Below are positions 11,004-18,854 of a DNA stretch of 25,483 nt, piece after piece. Below the pieces are notes generated by a model. The model worked only from the letters and a program-made list of their open reading frames with translations, was not told the origin of the DNA and did not search any database. The stretch spans positions 1 through 25,483 of the forward strand of contig JAABRB010000008.1 of the NCBI GenBank assembly GCA_011391185.1, written 5' to 3'. Each line of letters begins with the position of its first letter. Positions within the stretch are counted from its first letter, which is position 1. Source of the DNA: Betaproteobacteria bacterium (GTDB lineage: Bacteria > Pseudomonadota > Gammaproteobacteria > Burkholderiales > SG8-39). A program made the position numbers and the translations under genes.

Positions 11004-11843
11004 ATGATCGGCAACTGGCTCAAGACCACCATCCTGCTCGCCGGCATCCTGGCGCTGTTCGGCTCGGTAGGCGGCGCGCTGGGCGGTGCCCAGGGAATGT
11101 TGATCGCACTCGCCATCGGCGGTGCGATGAATTTCTTCGCCTACTGGTTCTCCGACAAAATGGTTCTGCGCCTGTACAAGGCGCGGGAGGTCGACGAAAC
11201 CGTGTCGCCCTATCTCCACAACATGGTCCGGGACCTCGCCGCGCGCGCCGGGTTGCCCATGCCGCGCGTTTACCTCATCAAACAGGCGCAGCCGAACGCA
11301 TTTGCCACGGGTCGCAATCCTGACAATGCAGCGGTGGCCGCGACCACCGGGATCATCGAGCTCCTGTCGCCGCGCGAGCTGCGCGGCGTGATGGCCCACG
11401 AGCTCGCGCACATCAAACACCGCGATATCCTGATCTCGACCATCTCCGCGACCGTCGCGGGAGCGATTTCCGTCCTTTCCCAGTTCGGTCTCCTTTTCGG
11501 GTCGGATCGCGACCGCGAGGGGAGCAATCCTTTGCTGGCGATCCTGGTGATTATCCTCGCGCCGATCGCGGCGATGTTGATCCAGTTCGCCATCTCCCGT
11601 ACCCGCGAATTCGGCGCGGATCGCGGTGGTGCGGAGATCTCCGGTGACCCGAACGCGCTCGCGGATGCTCTGGGGAAAATCGATCGTTATGTGCGCGGTG
11701 TGCCCCTTGAGACCGCCGAAATCCACCCTGCGACGGCGCAAATGATGATCATCAACCCGCTGTCCGGCGGGGGCCTGCGCGGCCTGTTCAGCACTCATCC
11801 GGCGACGGAAGAAAGAATCGCACGGCTGCAGGCGCTGGCCTGA
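11004..11843 (+). CDS. htpX: membrane zinc metalloprotease HtpX (M48)
   Basis: Membrane-bound heat-shock protease that degrades misfolded membrane proteins. The zinc-binding HELAHIKH motif places His132 and His136 as ligands and Glu133 as the catalytic base; the downstream [13 protein letters not shown] supplies the third ligand glutamate. Hydrophobic segments lie near residues 5-25, 28-45, 145-165 and 180-200. At 279 residues it has the expected length. I start at ATG 11004, preceded by CACGGAGCGAATC with a GGAG site; a TTG-initiated frame from 10977 would add nine residues directly after the fmt stop and is less likely. It sits in the def-fmt-rsmB cluster, 29 bases after fmt. Confidence 0.96.
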   Translation: MIGNWLKTTILLAGILALFGSVGGALGGAQGMLIALAIGGAMNFFAYWFSDKMVLRLYKAREVDETVSPYLHNMVRDLAARAGLPMPRVYLIKQAQPNAFATGRNPDNAAVAATTGIIELLSPRELRGVMAHELAHIKHRDILISTISATVAGAISVLSQFGLLFGSDRDREGSNPLLAILVIILAPIAAMLIQFAISRTREFGADRGGAEISGDPNALADALGKIDRYVRGVPLETAEIHPATAQMMIINPLSGGGLRGLFSTHPATEERIARLQALA

Positions 11844-11909
11844 ACGATTCCGCTGCGCGCGCGCGCGGCACACGCGGCCAATACGACGCGCGTGGCCCGG
11901 CGGGCCGGC

Positions 11910-11915
11910 TATAAT
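11910..11915 (+). promoter_or_regulatory. perfect -10 element just upstream of rsmB
   Basis: GGCTATAATTCGCG contains a perfect TATAAT at 11910-11915, ending only 13 bases before the rsmB ATG. Transcription would begin about 11922-11924, leaving a 5' leader of only about 5-7 bases with no room for a ribosome binding site. No good -35 lies 16-18 bases upstream; that stretch is GC-rich and contains a GGCCCGGCGGGCC palindrome. Confidence 0.5.
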
Positions 11916-11928
11916 TCGCGCCCCTGCC

Positions 11929-13194
11929 ATGGCCGCCTTCCCATCCAAGAGCCTGGCCGAGAGCCTTGCCGACGCGAGTCGGATCGTCGCGCGAGTCGCC
12001 GCTGGCGAGAGTCTTAGTTCTGTGCGCGCACAGGGGCCGCTACGACCTGCCGTGCTCGATCTCGTGTATGGCTCACTGCGCGATTTCGGCCGTGGCGCCG
12101 TCCTGATCGACGCACTCACGGATCGGGCGCCTCCCGATCCCATCGTGCGTGCGCTGCTCCTCGTGTCGCTGCGCGGGTTGCAATCCGGGCGGGCGGCCCA
12201 TGTTCTGGTGAGCCAGGCGGTCGATGCGGCCGGGCAGCTTCGCGTCGCCACGGCGAAAGGCTTCGTCAACGCGGTCCTGCGGAATTATTTGCGCAGGCAG
12301 GAGGCGTTGGAAGCGCGGGTCGCTGCGTCCGAAGTGGGGCGCTACTGCCATCCGCAATGGTGGGTGGATCGGCTGCGCACGCAGTATCCCCACGAGTGGG
12401 AGCGAGCGCTCGAAGCGGGCAATCAGCACCCGCCGATGACGCTGCGCGTGAACGTGCGACGAACGAGCGTGGCCAAATACCTTGCGATGCTCGCGGACCA
12501 GCGCATCGACGCACGGCGGGTTGGTCCAGTCGCGGTTCGCCTCGAAACACCGCTACCAGTTGAAGACGTCCCCGGTTTCGCCGCAGGGGTCGTGTCAGTG
12601 CAGGACGCGGGGGCACAGCTTGCAGCCCCCCTGCTTGACCCCGCCCCCGGGCAGCGCGTGCTTGACGCGTGCGCAGCGCCAGGGGGCAAGACTGCACATG
12701 TGCTCGAGGTCGCAGACGTTGACCTCACCGCACTCGATATCGACCCTGACAGGCTGGCGCGCGTGCGTGGCACGCTAGCGCGCCTGGGCCTCGCGGCCAG
12801 GGTCCTGCACGGTGACGGCAGCGAACCTGAGCAATGGGCGGATGGCCGGACGTTCCATCGGATCCTGCTCGATGCCCCGTGCACCGCGTCAGGCGTTGTC
12901 CGCCGCTACCCGGACGTGAAGTGGTTGCGACGCGAGCAGGACATTGCGGGCTTTGCAGCCCGACAGCGCAGCCTGCTTGCCGCGTTGTGGCGGGTGTTGG
13001 AGCCGGGTGGTAAATTGCTCTACGCCACCTGTTCGGTATTCGGCGAGGAGAACGGCGCAGTGGTGGACTGGTTTCTCGGACAGCAATCAGACGCGGTGCG
13101 CGTCGCCGTCCCGGGATTTTCCGGGGGCCAGTTGCTGCCCGACGGGGAGCACGACGGCTTCTTTTACGCCTTGCTGGAGAAAGCGCTCTCCTGA
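11929..13194 (+). CDS. rsmB: 16S rRNA (cytosine-C5-967) methyltransferase RsmB
   Basis: Methylates C5 of cytosine 967 in 16S rRNA using S-adenosylmethionine (also called Sun or Fmu). The 421-residue protein has an N-terminal NusB-like RNA-binding domain (about residues 1-140, including KGFVNAVLRNYLRR) and a Rossmann methyltransferase domain. The SAM-binding motif is LDACAAPGGKTAHVLE. The two catalytic-centre cysteines are Cys318 in DAPCTASG and Cys368 in YATCSV, as expected for RNA m5C enzymes. GVVRRYPDVKWLRRE after Cys318 is typical of RsmB. ATG at 11929 has no obvious Shine-Dalgarno sequence and follows the TATAAT closely. The gene lies 85 bases after htpX. Confidence 0.96.
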   Translation: MAAFPSKSLAESLADASRIVARVAAGESLSSVRAQGPLRPAVLDLVYGSLRDFGRGAVLIDALTDRAPPDPIVRALLLVSLRGLQSGRAAHVLVSQAVDAAGQLRVATAKGFVNAVLRNYLRRQEALEARVAASEVGRYCHPQWWVDRLRTQYPHEWERALEAGNQHPPMTLRVNVRRTSVAKYLAMLADQRIDARRVGPVAVRLETPLPVEDVPGFAAGVVSVQDAGAQLAAPLLDPAPGQRVLDACAAPGGKTAHVLEVADVDLTALDIDPDRLARVRGTLARLGLAARVLHGDGSEPEQWADGRTFHRILLDAPCTASGVVRRYPDVKWLRREQDIAGFAARQRSLLAALWRVLEPGGKLLYATCSVFGEENGAVVDWFLGQQSDAVRVAVPGFSGGQLLPDGEHDGFFYALLEKALS

Positions 13195-13319
13195 GAAAGT
13201 CTCGCAGGGGTTCGTGCGAGGCAAAGTATGCTGTCCTTCCGGACGTTACGAGGCGCGGGCCACGCGACAAAAACGATTTGCTGACCAGGAACGATAGGAT
13301 CTTGCACTCTTACTCTGCG

Positions 13320-13943
13320 ATGCAGGCCAGCCTGGGGGTTCCGGTCCAGCGATTAGCCGAATGTCTGCGCCGGTTGATTCTCGTGCTGGCGGCGATGGCC
13401 GGCATGCTCGCGGGGGACGCTGCCCAAGCGGACGAGATCGCGGTGCGCGACACCCGCCTGATTGTGGGAGAAGAGGGTGTCGCGCTGCATGCCGATTTTG
13501 GCGTGACGCTCACTTCGCGACTCGAGAACGCCCTGCACATGGGCGTGGCGCTCTATTTCACGATGGAATTCGAGTGCACGCGTCCGCGCTGGTACTGGCT
13601 GGACGACCGGATCGCGTCGGTCTCGCGCTCGACGCGCCTTTCGTTTCACGCTTTGACGCGGACCTATCGTCTCAGCACGGGTACGCTGCACCAGAGCTAT
13701 CCGACACTCGACGAAGCGCTGCATGTGCTGGGCCAGGCGCGCCAGTGGATCGTACTCGCGAATGACCAACTGCGACCCGAGACGCATTACATGGTGGCGG
13801 TCCGGATGCGACTCGACGTCTCGCAGCTCCCGAAGCCGTTCCAGGTGAGTGCCCTGGCCAACCGCGAGTGGACCCTTTCCTCCGAATGGCAGCGCTGGGC
13901 GTTTGCCACGCCGGCAGGCACGGCGGAGGCCGGCGCGAAATGA
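13320..13943 (+). CDS. exported DUF4390 protein
   Basis: A 207-residue protein with an N-terminal signal peptide: a basic LRR segment, then ILVLAAMAGMLAG and a probable cleavage after DAAQA, just before DEIAVRDTRL. The mature part (EGVALHADFGVTLTSRLENAL, then GVALYFTMEFECTRPRWYW) matches the DUF4390 family, found immediately upstream of ntrY in Betaproteobacteria. Function unknown. Its last codon overlaps the ntrY start in an ATGA arrangement, so translation of the two is probably coupled, and a link to signal perception by NtrY is a reasonable inference. I chose ATG 13320; upstream in-frame TTG codons at 13278 and 13302 are alternatives but would put a non-signal-like extension before the signal peptide. 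Confidence 0.85.
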   Translation: MQASLGVPVQRLAECLRRLILVLAAMAGMLAGDAAQADEIAVRDTRLIVGEEGVALHADFGVTLTSRLENALHMGVALYFTMEFECTRPRWYWLDDRIASVSRSTRLSFHALTRTYRLSTGTLHQSYPTLDEALHVLGQARQWIVLANDQLRPETHYMVAVRMRLDVSQLPKPFQVSALANREWTLSSEWQRWAFATPAGTAEAGAK

Positions 13944-16039
13944 CCTATCTCCTCGTCGCCAGCGCGGCGCTCGCCGGCATTCTGCTTTTTCTGCTTGCCG
14001 CCGCGAGCGGGCAAACCACGCTCTTTGCCGAGCATTATCCGTTGCTGCTCCTTCTGAACGGAGCGATGGTGTTCGGACTTTTCGTTCTCGTCGGTTATCA
14101 GCTGATCACGTTGCGTCGAGCACTGAAGGCGCGCGCGTTCGGGTCGCGGTTGACGCTGCGGTTTCTCGCGATATTCGTGGTCATGGCGCTGGTGCCGGGC
14201 GCGCTCGTCTACACGGTGTCGGTCCAGTTTCTCACCCGCAGCATCGAGTCCTGGTTCGACGTTCGCGTCGATGCGGCGCTGGAAAAGGGCCTCGATCTGG
14301 CGCGCAACATGCTCGACGCCCGGCTCGCGGAGCTGAAGAGCAAGGCCACCACCATGGCGCTCGAACTCTCCGAGTTGCCGCCCGCGCTGCAGGCGATAGC
14401 CCTGAATCGCATGCACGAGCAGGCAGGGGCCACGGAGGCCGTGCTGATTGCCGGCAGCGGTTCGGTTATCGCAAGCGCGTCGCGAAATGTGAAGCGCCTC
14501 GTTGCAGAGCCACCGCCCGCCGCGGCGCTGCGCGTCGCGCGCGCCGCGCGCGGCTACGCGGCTATCGAGGGCGTGGGCGAGCGGGGCCTGCTGCTGAGGG
14601 CCATTGTCCCACTGTCGGCTGTCGCGATTTCCGATGAGACGCGGTGGCTGCAGCTGGTCGACACGGTGCCCGCGGGTCTGGTTGATAGCGCCGAAACCGT
14701 GCAAACGGTTTATGCAGACTACCGAGAGCTCTCGCTGCTGCGCAGTGGACTCAAGCGAATTTATCTCCTGACGTTGACACTGACTTTGCTGCTCACGCTC
14801 TTCTCGTCTATCGCGCTCGCGTTCGTGCTCTCACGGCGGCTGTCCGCGCCGCTCGCGGTGCTCGCCGAGGGTACCGAGGCCGTCGCCCGCGGCGACTTCA
14901 GCCGGCGTGCCGAGACGACGAGTCGGGACGAGCTGGGCGTGCTTACGCGCTCGTTCAACTCGATGACTGCCCAGCTGGGTCAGGCGCGAGCGACAGCTGA
15001 GGCAAACCGCGAGCAGGTGGAAGCCGCCAAGGCGTATCTTGAGAACATTCTTGCCAACCTCTCCGCAGGCGTGCTCACGTTCGACGAAAGGTTTCGGCTG
15101 TTGATCGCGAATGCGGGAGCCGGCGCGATTCTTGGCGAGGACCTTGCGCGCCGCGAAGGCGCGCCGCTCGCGGGATCGAAAACACTCGACGCCCTCGCGC
15201 CCGTGATCGGCGCGGCATTCGCGGGGTCGGGAGAGGGTTCGTGGCAACGCGAGATCGAGCTCGCCGAGCGAGGCCAGGTGATCCTGGCGCGCGGTTCACG
15301 GCTGCCGGCCCCGGCCGGAGGCGGATTCGTCGTGGTGTTCGACGACATCACGCAGCTGATCGCGGCGCAGCGGGCCACCGCGTGGGGCGAAGTCGCGCGG
15401 CGCCTGGCGCACGAGATCAAGAATCCGCTGACGCCGATCCAGCTTTCGGCGGAGCGACTGCAGGCCAAGCTCGCGGGTCGGCTGCCGGCGGACGACGCCA
15501 AGGCGCTCGAACGGGCGACCAACACGATCATCAACCAGGTCGCCGCGCTCAAGAACATGGTGGACGAGTTTCGCGAGTACGCACGGCTGCCGGCGCCGAC
15601 GCTGCGCGCGCTGGACTTGAACGGCCTCGTCCGAGAGGTGTTTGCGCTGTACGAGCATTCCGACGTGCCGGTTGACCTGCGGCTCGGACACGCGCTGCCA
15701 CTGGTGCGCGGCGACCCGGCTCAGATCCGGCAGGTCATCCACAATCTCATCCAGAACTCGCAGGATGCCCTCGCTGGCCGGCGCGATCCGCGGATCGAAA
15801 TTCGCACCGAACGAGCGGGCGACCGCGCCCGCCTGTGCGTTGCCGACAATGGCGGCGGTTTCGCCGAGAGCATCCTGAAACGGGTTTTCGAGCCTTACGT
15901 GACGACCAAGCCCAAAGGCACCGGGCTCGGACTCGCCATCGTGAAGAAGATCATTGAAGAGCATCACGGTACAGTCTCGATCGAGAATCGCCCCCAATCC
16001 GGTGCGGCCGTCACGGTCGCGCTGCCGCTGGCGGCGTGA
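13940..16039 (+). CDS. ntrY: NtrY-type membrane sensor histidine kinase
   Basis: A 699-residue membrane histidine kinase. Order: N-terminal hydrophobic segments (about residues 3-22, 35-55 and 75-95), an extracytoplasmic sensing region, another transmembrane helix (LTLTLTLLLTLFSSIALAFV), a HAMP linker (RRLSAPLAVLAEGTEAVARG), a PAS domain, then HisKA with the phospho-accepting His491 in RRLAHEIKNPLTPIQL. The C-terminal ATPase shows the N box (HNLIQNSQDAL), G1 (DNGGGF) and G2 (GTGLGLAIVKKI). The NtrY family responds to nitrogen status, redox or envelope signals depending on the organism. The ATG at 13940 overlaps the stop of the DUF4390 gene; a longer frame starting at 13868 is just overlap. 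ntrX follows 10 bases later. Confidence 0.94.
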   Translation: MTYLLVASAALAGILLFLLAAASGQTTLFAEHYPLLLLLNGAMVFGLFVLVGYQLITLRRALKARAFGSRLTLRFLAIFVVMALVPGALVYTVSVQFLTRSIESWFDVRVDAALEKGLDLARNMLDARLAELKSKATTMALELSELPPALQAIALNRMHEQAGATEAVLIAGSGSVIASASRNVKRLVAEPPPAAALRVARAARGYAAIEGVGERGLLLRAIVPLSAVAISDETRWLQLVDTVPAGLVDSAETVQTVYADYRELSLLRSGLKRIYLLTLTLTLLLTLFSSIALAFVLSRRLSAPLAVLAEGTEAVARGDFSRRAETTSRDELGVLTRSFNSMTAQLGQARATAEANREQVEAAKAYLENILANLSAGVLTFDERFRLLIANAGAGAILGEDLARREGAPLAGSKTLDALAPVIGAAFAGSGEGSWQREIELAERGQVILARGSRLPAPAGGGFVVVFDDITQLIAAQRATAWGEVARRLAHEIKNPLTPIQLSAERLQAKLAGRLPADDAKALERATNTIINQVAALKNMVDEFREYARLPAPTLRALDLNGLVREVFALYEHSDVPVDLRLGHALPLVRGDPAQIRQVIHNLIQNSQDALAGRRDPRIEIRTERAGDRARLCVADNGGGFAESILKRVFEPYVTTKPKGTGLGLAIVKKIIEEHHGTVSIENRPQSGAAVTVALPLAA

Positions 16040-16049
16040 GGCGGAGTGC

Positions 16050-17291
16050 ATGGCGAAAATTCTGGTAGTCGATGACGAGGTCGGGATCCGGGAGCTCTTG
16101 TCGGAGATCCTGACCGACGAGGGGCACACGGTGCGCCTCGCCCACAATGCCACTGTCGCCCGCGAATTGCGCGCCCGCGAGCGCCCGGAGCTCGTGCTGC
16201 TCGACATCTGGATGCCGGATATCGACGGTATTTCGCTGCTGAAGGAATGGGCCGCGAGCGGATCGCTCAACATGCCCGTGGTAATGATGTCCGGCCACGC
16301 CACGATCGACACTGCCGTCGAGGCGACCCGGATCGGCGCGATGGATTTTCTCGAGAAGCCGATCGCGCTGCAAAAACTCCTCGCTGCGGTGAAGCGCGCG
16401 CTACGCAGTGGCGAGACGCGGCCCGAAACGAAGCTCACGCTCGCCAGTCTGGGCCGCGCGCCGGTGATCACGGAGGCGCGGAAGCGCCTCGCGCAACTCG
16501 CCAACGCAAGCGCCTCGCTGCTGCTGCGTGGCGAGCCTGGCGTGATCCCCGAGCTCTATGCCAGAGCGCTGCAACGCCCCAACACGCCATGGATTGGTGC
16601 GGGAAAGACGCTCACGGATGCCCCGCAGGAGCTCCTGGTCCAGGCAGCCGGCGGAATTCTCTTCATTGACGAGCTTGCCAATCTGAGCAAATCACAGCAG
16701 CGCAATCTCATGTTCCTGCTCGCGCGCACGGAGCGCAGCCCGATACGGTATGTCTCGTTCTCCTCGGAGGATCCGCGTCGCCTCGTCGAGGAGCGGGGAT
16801 TCGACGCTGATCTACTCGCGCGGCTGTCGGAACTGGTTCTGGGGTTGCCCGCGTTGCGTGATTTTGCGCAGGAGATTCCGGAGCTCGCCACCACACTGCT
16901 TGCCCAGCTCGTCGAGTCGCGCTTTTGCCCGCCGCGCACCTTCTCGACCGCGGCACTCAATGCGTTGCGGCAATACGAGTGGCCGCGCAATCTCGAGGAA
17001 CTCCAGCAGGCGGTCAAGAGTGCGGCACTCGCGGCGCTCGAGGAAGAGATGAACGCAGCCGACGTCGAGCGGGTATTGATGCGGCCCGCAGCAAGGAATG
17101 CGGGAACCGGCGTCCCGCTCGATATCCCGTTGCGCGAGGCGCGCGACGCGTTCGAGCGCGCCTACTTTGAGCATCACCTTGCGCGCGATCCGTCGATCAG
17201 CCGGCTCGCCGAGACGTCGGGACTCGAGCGCACACACCTGTACCGGAAGCTGAAGGCGCTCGGAATTCCGCTGGGTCGCAAGGACGAGTGA
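16050..17291 (+). CDS. ntrX: NtrX-like response regulator with a degenerate AAA+ domain
   Basis: Partner regulator of NtrY, 413 residues. The receiver domain is intact: acidic pair D8-D9, phospho-acceptor D52 in LVLLDIWMPDIDG, S81 and K103 in LEKP. The C-terminal Fis-type helix-turn-helix is intact (SISRLAETSGLERTHLYRKLKALGI). The middle, where a sigma-54 activator ATPase should be, is shortened and altered. The Walker A position reads RGEPGVIPEL instead of GExGTGKE, and there is no GAFTGA segment. Walker B survives as GGILFIDELANL; the FRxDL arginine is missing (FDADLLARL), and WPGNVREL has become WPRNLEEL. ATP hydrolysis and sigma-54 remodelling are therefore unlikely. ATG at 16050 has AGGCGGAG upstream, 10 bases after the ntrY stop. 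The family name rests on context and domain order. Confidence 0.88.
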   Translation: MAKILVVDDEVGIRELLSEILTDEGHTVRLAHNATVARELRARERPELVLLDIWMPDIDGISLLKEWAASGSLNMPVVMMSGHATIDTAVEATRIGAMDFLEKPIALQKLLAAVKRALRSGETRPETKLTLASLGRAPVITEARKRLAQLANASASLLLRGEPGVIPELYARALQRPNTPWIGAGKTLTDAPQELLVQAAGGILFIDELANLSKSQQRNLMFLLARTERSPIRYVSFSSEDPRRLVEERGFDADLLARLSELVLGLPALRDFAQEIPELATTLLAQLVESRFCPPRTFSTAALNALRQYEWPRNLEELQQAVKSAALAALEEEMNAADVERVLMRPAARNAGTGVPLDIPLREARDAFERAYFEHHLARDPSISRLAETSGLERTHLYRKLKALGIPLGRKDE

Positions 17292-17348
17292 TTTCACGCG
17301 GGCGCCGATCGCCGTCTCGCGGCACGCGCTGACGATGGTGGAACAAGC

Positions 17349-17354
17349 TACAAT
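17349..17354 (+). promoter_or_regulatory. possible -10 element for trkA
   Basis: AGCTACAATCCGCG holds TACAAT, five of six matches to TATAAT, 27 bases before the trkA GTG. The style resembles the GGCTATAATTCGCG ahead of rsmB. No good -35 was found 16-18 bases upstream. It lies in the 90-base gap after ntrX, so trkAH may be transcribed separately from ntrYX. Confidence 0.33.
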
Positions 17355-17381
17355 CCGCGCGCGCAAACTCGAGGGAGCGCA

Positions 17382-18809
17382 GTGAAGATCCTCATCCTGG
17401 GTGCGGGCCAGGTCGGCTCTACCCTTGCAGAGAACCTTGTCTCGGAGCAGAACGACATCACGGTCATCGATCTTGATGCCGCGAAGCTCAAGGAACTCCA
17501 GGACCGGTTCGACCTGCGCACCGTCACCGGCAGCGCGGCCGATCCGCGCGTCCTCACCGAAGCCGGCATCGAGGACGCCGACATGCTGATCGCGGTGACG
17601 CAGAGTGACGAGACGAATCTGGTCGCCTGCAAGATCGGCTCCAAGCTCTTCAACGTGCCCACCAAGATCGCACGGGTGCGGGCGACGGGGTTCATGAGCC
17701 GCCCCGAGATCCTGTCCAAGGAAGGCTTCGACGTCGACTTCGCGATCTGCCCCGAGCAGATCGTGACCGAGAACATCTCCAAGCTGATCGAATTTCCCGA
17801 GGCGCTGCAGGTGCTGGATTTCGCCGCTGGCCGGGTCACGATGGTGGCGGTGCGCGCATTCCAGGGCGGGCCGCTCGTCGGCCACCCGCTGAAAGACCTG
17901 CGCCAGCACATCCCGTCGGTCGACGCGCGCGTGGTCGCCATCTTTCGCGGCGACCAGGCCATCATCCCCGACGGCGAGACGATCGTGGAAGCCGGCGACG
18001 AGGTGTTCTGCATCGCCGATACCGATCACGTCCGCAAGGTGATGCACGAGCTGCGCAGGATGGACAAGCCGGTGAAGCGGGTGATGATCGCCGGCGGCGG
18101 CAACATCGGGCTGCGGCTCGCCAAGGCGCTCGAGGATCGCTATCAGGTCAAGCTGATCGAGTTCAACAAGCGTCGAGCGGGCGAAATCGCGGCACAGCTC
18201 TCCGAAGCGCTGGTCCTGCACGGCGACGCCACTGATGAGGAGCTTCTCGAGAGCGAGAACGTCGCCGAGATGGACCTCTTTCTCGCCCTCACCAACGACG
18301 ACGAGAATAACATCATGTCGACGCTCCTCGCCAAGCGGATGGGCGCGCGCCGGGTGGTTGCGTTGATCAACCGGCGCTCCTACGCCGAGCTGATGCAGGG
18401 CGGCGAGATCGACATCGCGATTTCCCCCGCGCAGGCGACGATCGGCAAGCTGCTCACGCGTATCCGCCGCGGCGACGTCGTGGCGGTACACAGCCTGCGT
18501 CGCGGTGCCGCCGAGGCGCTCGAGCTGATCGCCCACGGCGACGAGAAGACCTGCAAGGTGATCGGCAAGCGGCTGGAGGAGATCCAGCTGCCGCGCGGCG
18601 CGGCCATCGGGGCGATCGTGCGCCGGCTGGAGCGACCCGAGACCGAGCGCATCAACGATCTCGTGGCGACGACCCGTGATAGCCAGGTGATCATGGCCCA
18701 CCACGACGTCACGATCAAGCCCGACGACCACGTCATCATGTTGGTCGCGAACAAGCGGATGATTCCGAAGGTCGAGAAGCTGTTCCAGGTCGGCTTTTCA
18801 TTCATCTAG
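17382..18809 (+). CDS. trkA: Trk system potassium uptake regulatory protein TrkA
   Basis: Peripheral membrane, nucleotide-binding gating subunit of the Trk potassium uptake system. The 475-residue protein has the duplicated architecture of full-length TrkA: a first Rossmann RCK_N domain starting MKILILGAGQVGSTLAENL, an RCK_C region (about 145-225), a second RCK_N starting with a glycine-rich GGGNIGLRLAKAL at about residue 233, and a second RCK_C to the end. Both dinucleotide-binding loops look intact. Start is GTG at 17382 behind a clear GAGGGAG ribosome binding site. trkH, the channel subunit, follows 45 bases later, so the pair forms one functional unit. Confidence 0.95.
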   Translation: MKILILGAGQVGSTLAENLVSEQNDITVIDLDAAKLKELQDRFDLRTVTGSAADPRVLTEAGIEDADMLIAVTQSDETNLVACKIGSKLFNVPTKIARVRATGFMSRPEILSKEGFDVDFAICPEQIVTENISKLIEFPEALQVLDFAAGRVTMVAVRAFQGGPLVGHPLKDLRQHIPSVDARVVAIFRGDQAIIPDGETIVEAGDEVFCIADTDHVRKVMHELRRMDKPVKRVMIAGGGNIGLRLAKALEDRYQVKLIEFNKRRAGEIAAQLSEALVLHGDATDEELLESENVAEMDLFLALTNDDENNIMSTLLAKRMGARRVVALINRRSYAELMQGGEIDIAISPAQATIGKLLTRIRRGDVVAVHSLRRGAAEALELIAHGDEKTCKVIGKRLEEIQLPRGAAIGAIVRRLERPETERINDLVATTRDSQVIMAHHDVTIKPDDHVIMLVANKRMIPKVEKLFQVGFSFI

Positions 18810-18854
18810 GCGAAGCGTCGAGCGTGTTCAGCCAGCGGTCATCCGAGTAGGGCA

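Noticed and set aside
10599..12269. A 556-codon minus-strand open frame across fmt, htpX and rsmB
   Set aside because: It spans three well-supported plus-strand genes, and its product is low-complexity Arg/Ser/Asp sequence.
13201..13220. An inverted repeat CTCGCA...TGCGAG after rsmB
   Set aside because: The stem is six pairs with no following T-run. It may be a weak structure but is not a supported terminator.
16812..18731. A 639-codon minus-strand open frame across ntrX and trkA
   Set aside because: It is antisense to trkA and the end of ntrX, both with clear motifs. The translation is rich in Asp/His/Arg/Leu with no recognisable domain.
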